A stretch of DNA of 13,013 bases from Bacteroidales bacterium (GTDB lineage Bacteria; Bacteroidota; Bacteroidia; Bacteroidales; UBA932), in NCBI GenBank assembly GCA_017554135.1, contig JAFZIX010000070.1, forward strand, positions 1 to 13,013, read 5' to 3'. A program made the translations under genes and the position numbers. Below are positions 1-6,249 of this stretch, one piece after another; the stretch's first letter is position 1, and each line of letters starts with the position of its first letter. The notes beneath the pieces are model-generated. The model ran no database searches. It saw nothing but the letters and a program-made list of their open reading frames with translations, and was not told the origin of the DNA.

Positions 1-19
1 AGGAAACCGTGTATCATCT

Positions 20-1165
20 TTATAAGGTCTTAAGCCCCAGGCCGGGGCGGTCAGGCAGGGTGATGCGCCCGTCCTTTACAATCATTCCTTCGAATAAGTC
101 GTTGCTGATCAGCAGATTGCCGTCGAGGTCGGCGAAATCCGCCAGAGGGCTGAGATGTGCCGCTGCGGTGACCGCGCAGGAGGCCTCGGTCATGCATCCG
201 ACCATCACCCGCATACCTTCCGCCTGCGCCCAGGCCGCCATTCGGAAGGCCTCGCGCATGCCTGTGCACTTCATCAGTTTGATATTGATGCCATTGTAGG
301 CTCCGCGGATGGCCGGGAGGTCCTTCAGGCGCTGGATGGCTTCATCCGCATAGATGGGAAGGGGAGAGTGCTCGGTGATCCAGGCATTGTCCTCCAGGCG
401 CTCCTTTGGCATGGGCTGCTCCACCATCACCACTCCGTGCTCCTTGAGCCAGAAGATCTCGTCGAGTGCCTTGGCGCGGTCTTTCCAGCCCTGGTTGGCA
501 TCCACCGCCAGCGGCAGGTCGGTCACGCTGCGGATGGTTTCTATCATCTCCTTGTCATTCTCCAGACCCACCTTGACCTTTAGAATTTGAAACATTCCTG
601 CGCATTCTTCGGTTTTCTCGCGCACTATTTCAGGAGTGTCGATACCGATGGTGAAGGTGGTGCAGGGCGCTTTCTTCGGGTCCAGCCCCCATATGCGGTA
701 CCACGGCTGGCCAAGCAACTGTCCCACGAGGTCGTGAAGGGCTATATCCACCGCCGCTTTCGCCGCGCTGTCGCCGGGGGAAAGGGAATCTACGTACGCG
801 AGTATCTCTTCGAGTTGGAACGGGTCGCTGAACTTACACAGATCCACTTTCTGGAGAAAGTTGCAGACACCCTCCACGCTCTGCCCGAGGTACGGTGGCA
901 TCGAGGCCTCCCCGTGCCCGGTGAATCCGTCATATTCGATGCGCACCTGCACTCCGGGAGTGGTGGTGCGGGAATAAGATGCAACCGTGAAGGTATGCCG
1001 CAACTGGAGTTCGTAGGGGAAGAAACTCAGTTTCATCCGTGCACTGCCTCCGGCGGAATAGGGAACCGGGCCCTTCCGGGGGGTGCTGCATCCTTGCAGG
1101 CCGCCCGAGAGCGCCACTCCTGCGGCGCCGAGGGCCGAGGTTTTGAGAAAGTCGCGTCTTTTCAT
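20..1165 (-). CDS. Exported dipeptide epimerase (enolase superfamily), Tat-type lipoprotein
   Basis: Likely L-Ala-D/L-Glu-type dipeptide epimerase, which inverts the alpha-carbon of the second residue of a dipeptide, typically one from peptidoglycan turnover. Seen: a twin-arginine leader (KRRDFLK, residues 2-8) with lipobox LQGC (Cys26), then an enolase-type capping domain and a barrel domain. The barrel has a KxK motif (Lys196, Lys198), metal ligands Asp222 (VDAN), Glu249 (VEQP) and Asp274 (ADE), and the opposite catalytic base Lys296 (NIKLMK). The DLD motif at 346-348 is the DxD that binds the substrate amino group in dipeptide epimerases. This motif and GCMTEAS (323-329) separate it from muconate cycloisomerase and o-succinylbenzoate synthase. 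At 381 aa it is about 30-40 residues longer than cytoplasmic family members, which matches the leader. The start fits: the ATG lies 7 nt after a TATATTTG promoter box. It diverges from the esterase gene. Exact dipeptide specificity cannot be read; folding before export via Tat is inferred. Confidence 0.9.
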   Translation of the reverse strand: MKRRDFLKTSALGAAGVALSGGLQGCSTPRKGPVPYSAGGSARMKLSFFPYELQLRHTFTVASYSRTTTPGVQVRIEYDGFTGHGEASMPPYLGQSVEGVCNFLQKVDLCKFSDPFQLEEILAYVDSLSPGDSAAKAAVDIALHDLVGQLLGQPWYRIWGLDPKKAPCTTFTIGIDTPEIVREKTEECAGMFQILKVKVGLENDKEMIETIRSVTDLPLAVDANQGWKDRAKALDEIFWLKEHGVVMVEQPMPKERLEDNAWITEHSPLPIYADEAIQRLKDLPAIRGAYNGINIKLMKCTGMREAFRMAAWAQAEGMRVMVGCMTEASCAVTAAAHLSPLADFADLDGNLLISNDLFEGMIVKDGRITLPDRPGLGLKTL

Positions 1166-1172
1166 ATCTATA

Positions 1173-1203
1173 CAAATATAGCATTATTTGTTTTATGGGC
1201 AGA
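1173..1203 (-). promoter_or_regulatory. Bacteroidota-type promoter of the epimerase gene
   Basis: On the minus strand TATATTTG (1173-1180) matches the Bacteroidota -7 consensus TAnnTTTG. A -33-like TCTG (1200-1203; consensus TTTG, one mismatch) lies 19 nt upstream. Only 7 nt separate the -7 box from the ATG at 1163-1165, so the transcript should have almost no leader. Confidence 0.65.
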
Positions 1204-1218
1204 ATAATCATATCTTTG
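1187..1218 (+). promoter_or_regulatory. Bacteroidota-type promoter of the esterase-led cluster
   Basis: TTTG (1187-1190) and TATCTTTG (1211-1218), spaced by 20 nt, form a full match to the TTTG-N19-21-TAnnTTTG consensus of the Bacteroidota primary sigma factor. The -7 box ends 5 nt before the ATG at 1224. This also argues against the in-frame upstream ATG at 1188, which lies inside the promoter. The element interlocks with the divergent epimerase promoter. Confidence 0.75.
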
Positions 1219-1223
1219 TCTTA

Positions 1224-2093
1224 ATGAAAAAACTTATATCCATTTTAGTCCTCTCTGTTCTGTCGGCCGCCGTTTTTGCTCAGCCGCTAAAAAGGAGCGA
1301 GATCCGCACGGACAGCGTGCATAGCGCCATCCTTGGCGAAGACGTGAACTTCAATATCTATCTGCCGGCAGGCTTCGACGCCGCTTCGGCGCAGAAGTAT
1401 CCGGTGGTATACCTGCTCCACGGCCTCTACGGCACCAACGTAGACTGGGCCGAGCGCGGCCACATGAAGGATGTGGTGGATATGCTGGTTGCATCCGGCG
1501 AAATCGTAAAGATGATAATCATCACCCCGAATGCCGGCCATCCGGATGCCCGTAATGTTCAGAACGGGTATTTCAATGTGCCCGGCAGGGCCTACGAGGA
1601 TTTTTTCTTCAAGGAGTTCCTGCCCGAGGTGGAGAAGCGCTACCATGCCTATGGCGACAAGGAGCATCGCGCCATTATGGGCCTTTCGATGGGCGGCGGC
1701 GGTTCAACCGTCTACAGCCAGCGCCATCCGGACATGTTCTCCAGTTGCTATGCAATGAGCGCGTGGCTGGACCAGGATCCCAAGGCCATCAAGAACCCGA
1801 ACAACAAACTTGGAATAGTGCAGCAGTCGGTGCACGATCATTCCGCCCTGGCGTTCATAGATAACGCCGATGAGGCCACCGTCAAGGCCCTTCGCACTGT
1901 GAAATGGTTTATCGATTGCGGGGATGACGACTTCCTCCTCAAACTTTCGATGGATCTCTACATCAAGATGGCGGAGAAGGGCATCAAGAGCGAACTTCGC
2001 GTGCGGGATGGCTGGCATTGCTGGGAATACTGGCACCAGGCCCTGCGCATGGCACTTCCCTTCGCATCCCGTAACTTCAGCGCCGCAGAATGA
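1224..2093 (+). CDS. Secreted esterase, esterase D / CE1-like alpha/beta-hydrolase
   Basis: An exported serine esterase related to the putative esterase family (PF00756), which includes esterase D, feruloyl and acetyl-xylan esterases (CE1) and mycolyltransferases. The start is set at ATG 1224, giving 289 aa with a Sec signal peptide (MKKLISILVL..., cleavage probably after VFA, about residue 19). An ORF start 36 nt upstream lies in the promoter and would spoil the signal peptide. Seen: oxyanion-side motif YLLHGLYG (63-70), nucleophile Ser155 in GLSMGG, acid region CGDDDF (232-237) and catalytic His265 in DGWHCWEYW. Length is normal for a single-domain member. The stop overlaps the next start (ATGA, 2090-2093), so it is translationally coupled to the DUF4838-like gene. 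Release of acyl groups from a plant or microbial polysaccharide is the natural guess from context; the substrate is not visible. Confidence 0.85.
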   Translation: MKKLISILVLSVLSAAVFAQPLKRSEIRTDSVHSAILGEDVNFNIYLPAGFDAASAQKYPVVYLLHGLYGTNVDWAERGHMKDVVDMLVASGEIVKMIIITPNAGHPDARNVQNGYFNVPGRAYEDFFFKEFLPEVEKRYHAYGDKEHRAIMGLSMGGGGSTVYSQRHPDMFSSCYAMSAWLDQDPKAIKNPNNKLGIVQQSVHDHSALAFIDNADEATVKALRTVKWFIDCGDDDFLLKLSMDLYIKMAEKGIKSELRVRDGWHCWEYWHQALRMALPFASRNFSAAE

Positions 2094-3676
2094 GACTAGG
2101 TCCGCTGACTCTGCTGCTTTGCGCGCTTCTGGCGGCCGCCTGCTCCCGTCCTGCAAAGGATGAAGGATGGTGGCAGATGCGAGGCATCGTGCTGAGTACC
2201 AAGGAGTTGGCGGAAGTCGACTGGCCTGCCATCGCTGCCGGCAACGGCATCAATACCATCGGCACCCACATCACTCCTTCCGAAGTCCTGGGCTTCCTGG
2301 AAACGGAGGAGGGGCGCGCTTTCACCGCCGCTTGCAGGAAGCAGGGGATAACGGTGGAGCATCAACTGCATGCGATGGGGGAGTTGCTCCCTCGCGAGTT
2401 GTTTTCGGAGGATCCGGAGATGTTCCGGATGGATTCTTCCGGCGTGCGGACGGCGGATTGCAACTGCTGCGTGCATTCGGAGAAGGCGCTCTCGATCATA
2501 GCCACCAACGCCGCCCGGCTGGCTAAGCAATTGCGCCCCGGGAATCACCGCTACTACTTCTGGCTGGACGATAACGCGCCGGTCTGCTGTTGCCCCCTAT
2601 GCCGGGAGTTTTCCCCCAGCGAGCAGGCCCTGATAGTGGAGAACCGCATGCTGCGGGAGATCCGGAAGGTGGATTCCAAGGCCCGCCTGGCGCATCTTGC
2701 CTACTCGCACTTCATGGATCCGCCCGTGAAGGTGCAGCCGGAGGAGGGGATTTTCCTGGAGTTCGCACCCATCTACCGTTCGTGGGACGTGCCGCTGGTG
2801 GTGGAGGATGCGCTCTGCCCGCGGGGCTATCCGGTTTCGAACGGGGACAATCTGCGTTGGCTGGAGGCCAATTTGCAGGTGTTCGACGCGGAGGATGCGG
2901 TGGTGCTGGAGTACTGGCTGGATGCGTCGCTTTTCAGCCGGTGGAAGCGCCCTGCCGCGGAGTTGCCCTGGCGTGCGGATGTCTGCCGCAGCGACATGGC
3001 GACCTATGCCCGCTATGGAATCCGCAACGTGACCTCCTTTGCGGTGTATATGGATGCGGAGTATTTCGAGCGTTTCCCTTCTAAGGCACCGGTTGAAGAG
3101 TACGGGGCAATGCTCCGCTCTTTCCGGCATTTCCGCGGCCTGAGTGACCCCTGGGACGGTTTGGAGGATGAAACTCAGGTGTCGGTATGCTCGGACGGCA
3201 GCGAGTTGAGTTTTTGTTTCGAGGTGCCGGATTCCACGCTGGTGGTTACTGACGGGCCTTCTGAAAGGTCGGTGGATTTCTCCGACCGGGCTGAAATCTT
3301 CTTGAGTTGCGACCCCGCCATGGCCCGCTACTACGGCTTCGAGATCGACCTTTCCGGCAAGGTGATGGATTATGCTTGTGCTTTCTACCGTCAGTTCGAT
3401 TATTCCTGGACGGGCGATGTTAAGGCGGTGGGGCAATTGGTAGATGGTGGTTACCGCGTAGTAGCCACTTTCGACATGGATTACCTGCGTTCGCTGGGCC
3501 TGGTTCAGCCCGATGGCGCCATCCTTATGGGTCTCTTCCGCGCCGACGCCCTCGGCCCAGACCCTATTAGCCCCGACGGCACAGCCACCGAAATCCGCTG
3601 GTACACCCTCCGCGACCCCCACACCCCCGAACCTGACTTCCACATCCCCGCCACCTTCTTCCCGTACCAATTATAG
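2090..3676 (+). CDS. DUF4838-like lipoprotein with C-terminal CBM9-like domain
   Basis: An exported carbohydrate-associated protein of uncertain activity. Residues 1-18 form a short hydrophobic leader ending in AAAC (Cys18), a weak but plausible lipobox. Residues 30-350 look like a glycosidase-type barrel of the DUF4838 kind. The signature is FWLDD (157-161) followed by a Cys cluster (Cys166, 167, 168, 171) and SPSEQ (175-179), with more cysteines at 124, 126 and 127 that could bind metal or form disulfides. Residues about 355-526 resemble the family 9 carbohydrate-binding-like beta-sandwich: FSDRAEIFLS (397-406), then YYGFEIDLSGKVMD (414-427). At 528 aa it is shorter than many DUF4838 proteins. 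It overlaps the esterase by 4 nt and is followed 11 nt later by the DUF4419 gene, suggesting one operon. The family has no firmly assigned reaction that I can state; sugar binding or cleavage is inferred from the fold types and the partner esterase. Confidence 0.75.
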   Translation: MRLGPLTLLLCALLAAACSRPAKDEGWWQMRGIVLSTKELAEVDWPAIAAGNGINTIGTHITPSEVLGFLETEEGRAFTAACRKQGITVEHQLHAMGELLPRELFSEDPEMFRMDSSGVRTADCNCCVHSEKALSIIATNAARLAKQLRPGNHRYYFWLDDNAPVCCCPLCREFSPSEQALIVENRMLREIRKVDSKARLAHLAYSHFMDPPVKVQPEEGIFLEFAPIYRSWDVPLVVEDALCPRGYPVSNGDNLRWLEANLQVFDAEDAVVLEYWLDASLFSRWKRPAAELPWRADVCRSDMATYARYGIRNVTSFAVYMDAEYFERFPSKAPVEEYGAMLRSFRHFRGLSDPWDGLEDETQVSVCSDGSELSFCFEVPDSTLVVTDGPSERSVDFSDRAEIFLSCDPAMARYYGFEIDLSGKVMDYACAFYRQFDYSWTGDVKAVGQLVDGGYRVVATFDMDYLRSLGLVQPDGAILMGLFRADALGPDPISPDGTATEIRWYTLRDPHTPEPDFHIPATFFPYQL

Positions 3677-3687
3677 TCCAATGCCTT

Positions 3688-5943
3688 ATGAAAACGCCGC
3701 GAATCCTCTGTTTCATTATATCGCTTTTTCTTGCCACTTCAATGGCCGGGCAGTCCGTTACCTTCGCTGTGGATGAGGTAGAGCCGGCAAGTAAACCGTT
3801 GGGCTGGAAACAGAGTGGGGCAAAGATTGCCAAAAATCTGCATCAGCCACTTCCCGACGATTTATTCTCTGAATGGGAGCCGGAAATAATTGCCAATAGT
3901 TTTGCTGACGAGAAGAATATGTGTGCTATTGGGGAGGATGTGGTTTTCCAGATGTTGCTAAGGGCTTGGTGCCAGCACAGGCCGGTAGTCCTGACCCCGG
4001 ATGCAATCTGGCTGGTCATCTGCCAGCAGCTAAGCCATGCCGTTAATAAGAATCCGGAGAAATATCGCAAGCTTCTGGTGAATCACGATGGACAGAAGAC
4101 TCTTCGGCTCCAGGTTTTAAATGATTTGCTTTCGGATCAAGCCGATTGGGAAGGACTTATGGCGCGCTTCGCGGCGGAAATCGGCAAGTATACCAATAAC
4201 GATATAGCAACGAAATTGGTGGCAGATTTCTCCACCACCGGAACGGATGAATTAATCGCCTCGGAAGTAACCTTGATGGACGTTGTGAAGCCCTTCTTCA
4301 AATATGAAGCCTTCTATGTCGTTTGCGGCATCCCGTCCATAACCCTGACCGGCACTCCCGAAGACTGGCAGAAAGTCTTGGATAAAACCCGCACTTTGAG
4401 TGATTACGGTTTTGGCTGGTGGGTGGAAGACCTGGAACCGATCCTGGGGGAATTCATAAAAGCATCCGAGGGACAGCCGGATATCTCTTTTTGGAAAGAT
4501 ATTGTCAAGAAAACCCGTCCTCAGACCATCCAGGGGCCGACCTGCTCGAAGAAGCAGCCGAAGATGACCAAATTCGACGGCTGGTTCCTTAAACTCTTCC
4601 CATTCGATAACGACGGAAGGACGCCATCCGAGGTCACCATCTCAAAGACCATGCTAGCCGAGACCGTATGCGTGCCGCTAAAATACGACATCATGGACCC
4701 TTCTGGCAAACTTATGAAGACTTATGACCTGGAACTTGTTGCAGGCATAGTCGGAGTTGTGGATAATCCCGTAGACTTTAGCTTGACTCCCAAGATAGGC
4801 TGGTTTGTGCGCACGGTAAAAAGTGAGGAAATCATCCAGCAGGAAAAACACAAGAAAGATTCAATTTTAAATTCTTATCTAAAGAAACCCAAGCATTTAA
4901 CGCGTCGTTATGTCAGGGAATCCGACGTTGCAAACGATTCCACCATTAGATATTGGAGTGAAGGCCCCTTATCTTTTGCTGATTATCCGCAGGCAGATTA
5001 TGGTATATCGCGTGCAGAGAGGGTCTGGAAGGACGGAAACACAAAGATAATAGCAGAGGAGTACCGCAGTTTTATGTATAAGAGCCCTTATCAATGGCAC
5101 CCGGAATTCAGGACTCCTTCTAAACTGCAGTTTTTCCAGGCTGGCTTCGATAATGTGGAGATATGTGCACGGCGCATCCAGCAAAAGTATTATGAATCTT
5201 CATTTGGCAAAAGTTCTATCGATTCTTTGCTGAACGATGCCGACAATGCTTTTGCAAGGATGAACCTGAATTCAAGGCAAGGGCAGAAGGCTGATGTCGT
5301 GCAGCATTATGCCGACAGCATAAAACAGGAATTGGCAAAAACCAAAGCGCTTGACTATAGGGATTTGACGATAAGTCCCAAGGATGCAGGTCTAGGTATG
5401 CATTATGGCTTTGGAAGTAAGGTGTACACCGGGCGCCCATCAGATTATTTAACTCCGTTAGCGGGTCTGGATTTCGGCTTTGATTTATGGCTCAGCAAGG
5501 TTAATATCATCTTAGATGGATTAGTTGGTTGGGGCGGGGGATTGAAAAAAGATATTCCTCGCGATGGCTACAAATGGAACGCAGGGGCAAGAATGAAGGG
5601 CGGCAGTTTGTCGGCATCTTTAGGCTACACGGTATATGACTCACAGTGGTGGGGAATTACTCCTTATGCCGGTGTCGGTGCAGGATTCATTGATTATCCA
5701 GTGCATCCTACCGACATACAGAAAAATGACGAAATACAAGGAACTCAATACCAGTTTGGGGTTTTGGCAGATTACAAGTTATACAGAGTGCTGAGGCTGT
5801 CGCCGCCATTTCAAACGTTGAAAGAATGTTCCATACGCACGAATTGTTTCGTCGCCTATTCCTCATACCTGTTCCTTGGTCCCTCATGGACCATCAACCT
5901 CAGCATCAGCGTGAACCTTGTAAAGTGGATACAGATGCAATAA
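3688..5943 (+). CDS. Exported DUF4419 protein with C-terminal beta-barrel-like domain
   Basis: A 751-aa protein of unknown function. Residues 1-21 are a Sec signal peptide. Residues about 55-380 match DUF4419: PDAIWLVICQQLSHAVN (104-120), CGIPSITLTGTPEDW (213-227) and the FDGWFLKLFPF stretch (296-306). The first of these resembles the family's conserved Trp/Gln-rich helix. Residues about 410-550 form a charged, Tyr-rich linker domain with a helical pattern; LQFFQAGFDNVEICARR (480-496) faintly recalls the helix of DUF922-type putative metalloproteases but lacks the His residues. From about 555 to 751 the sequence turns Gly- and aromatic-rich with alternating hydrophobic strands and ends in a hydrophobic/aromatic segment (SISVNLVKWIQMQ), as in outer-membrane beta-barrels. 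Base composition is more AT-rich than the two genes before it, so it may have a separate history. The start gives a clean signal peptide and sits 11 nt after the previous stop. Catalytic function: none assigned. Confidence 0.75.
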   Translation: MKTPRILCFIISLFLATSMAGQSVTFAVDEVEPASKPLGWKQSGAKIAKNLHQPLPDDLFSEWEPEIIANSFADEKNMCAIGEDVVFQMLLRAWCQHRPVVLTPDAIWLVICQQLSHAVNKNPEKYRKLLVNHDGQKTLRLQVLNDLLSDQADWEGLMARFAAEIGKYTNNDIATKLVADFSTTGTDELIASEVTLMDVVKPFFKYEAFYVVCGIPSITLTGTPEDWQKVLDKTRTLSDYGFGWWVEDLEPILGEFIKASEGQPDISFWKDIVKKTRPQTIQGPTCSKKQPKMTKFDGWFLKLFPFDNDGRTPSEVTISKTMLAETVCVPLKYDIMDPSGKLMKTYDLELVAGIVGVVDNPVDFSLTPKIGWFVRTVKSEEIIQQEKHKKDSILNSYLKKPKHLTRRYVRESDVANDSTIRYWSEGPLSFADYPQADYGISRAERVWKDGNTKIIAEEYRSFMYKSPYQWHPEFRTPSKLQFFQAGFDNVEICARRIQQKYYESSFGKSSIDSLLNDADNAFARMNLNSRQGQKADVVQHYADSIKQELAKTKALDYRDLTISPKDAGLGMHYGFGSKVYTGRPSDYLTPLAGLDFGFDLWLSKVNIILDGLVGWGGGLKKDIPRDGYKWNAGARMKGGSLSASLGYTVYDSQWWGITPYAGVGAGFIDYPVHPTDIQKNDEIQGTQYQFGVLADYKLYRVLRLSPPFQTLKECSIRTNCFVAYSSYLFLGPSWTINLSISVNLVKWIQMQ

Positions 5944-5972
5944 AGCCGACGCGGATAATTCTGAAAAATTGC

Positions 5973-5980
5973 TATATTTG
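5973..5980 (+). promoter_or_regulatory. -7 promoter box of the tRNA-Ser gene
   Basis: TATATTTG is a perfect TAnnTTTG match, 15 nt before the mature 5' end of the tRNA. I see no TTTG at the usual distance upstream. Confidence 0.6.
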
Positions 5981-5995
5981 CAGTCCCTTTCACCG

Positions 5996-6080
5996 GGTGA
6001 GATGTCCGAGTGGTTGAAGGAGCCTGCCTCGAAAACAGGTGTACGGCAACGTACCGGGGGTTCGAATCCCTCTCTCACCG
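5996..6080 (+). tRNA. tRNA-Ser, anticodon CGA
   Basis: A class II tRNA that reads UCG. Acceptor GGTGAGA (5996-6002) pairs with TCTCACC (6073-6079), with discriminator G at 6080, as serine tRNAs have. The anticodon loop is CTCGAAA, with CGA at 6030-6032. The long variable arm is a perfect 5-bp hairpin, GTACG/CGTAC, around GCAA. The T arm is GGGGG-TTCGAAT-CCCTC with one G-T wobble. CCA is not encoded. The closing pair of the anticodon stem is a C-A mismatch (6027 with 6035); the other four pairs are intact. Confidence 0.96.
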
Positions 6081-6083
6081 CTC

Positions 6084-6107
6084 AAAGCCGACCTTCCGTC
6101 GGCTTTT
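6084..6107 (+). terminator. Intrinsic terminator after tRNA-Ser
   Basis: A perfect 9-bp hairpin, AAAGCCGAC (6084-6092) with GTCGGCTTT (6098-6106) and a 5-nt loop, lies 3 nt after the tRNA. The T run is short (TTTT, 6104-6107), so it may also act as a 3' processing boundary. Confidence 0.75.
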
Positions 6108-6125
6108 CGCGTCTCGTTCGGGATT

Positions 6126-6227
6126 CGGGCAAGGTCTAATTCCAGGCCCGGGACCTTGCCCGCAAAACGGCCCCCTAGAACATTGCAGTGGGCAAGGTCT
6201 GCCACCTAAAGTTAGACCTTGCCCACT
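6126..6227. repeat. Compact nested inverted-repeat element (four GGGCAAGGTC copies)
   Basis: Within about 100 bp the decamer GGGCAAGGTC occurs as forward, reverse, forward, reverse copies at 6127-6136, 6152-6161, 6190-6199 and 6215-6224. Neighbours form two hairpins: an 11-bp stem (6126-6136 with 6152-6162) and a perfect 14-bp stem (6187-6200 with 6214-6227). The outermost copies extend to a 13-bp perfect inverted repeat, GGGCAAGGTCTAA (6127-6139) with 6212-6224, so a nested alternative fold exists. It lies between convergent transcription units: tRNA-Ser on the left and the 400-aa membrane-protein gene on the right. Neither hairpin is followed by a good T run on either strand, so a simple terminator is unlikely. 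A mobile-type small repeat or an RNA/DNA structural element is possible. No obvious target-site duplication is seen. Confidence 0.8.
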
Positions 6228-6249
6228 TGAAGAAGTTTTGCGTTATCCC

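Noticed and set aside
587..1207. 206-codon open frame on the plus strand opposite the epimerase
   Set aside because: It runs antisense to conserved epimerase sequence and has no recognisable features.
1188..1223. Upstream in-frame start for the esterase gene
   Set aside because: The ATG at 1188 lies in the -33 region of the promoter, and the extension would precede a clean signal peptide that begins at 1224.
2597..3670. 357-codon open frame on the minus strand opposite the DUF4838-like gene
   Set aside because: Arg/His/Val-rich composition, no signal or motif, and the plus-strand frame has clear domain features and operon coupling.
6126..6227. CRISPR array
   Set aside because: The repeats alternate in orientation, are only 10-14 nt long and are unevenly spaced; no cas genes are near.
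6187..6227. Rho-independent terminator for the leftward operon
   Set aside because: The 14-bp stem is strong, but on the minus strand it is followed by GC-rich sequence and not a T run, so it is described as part of the repeat element.
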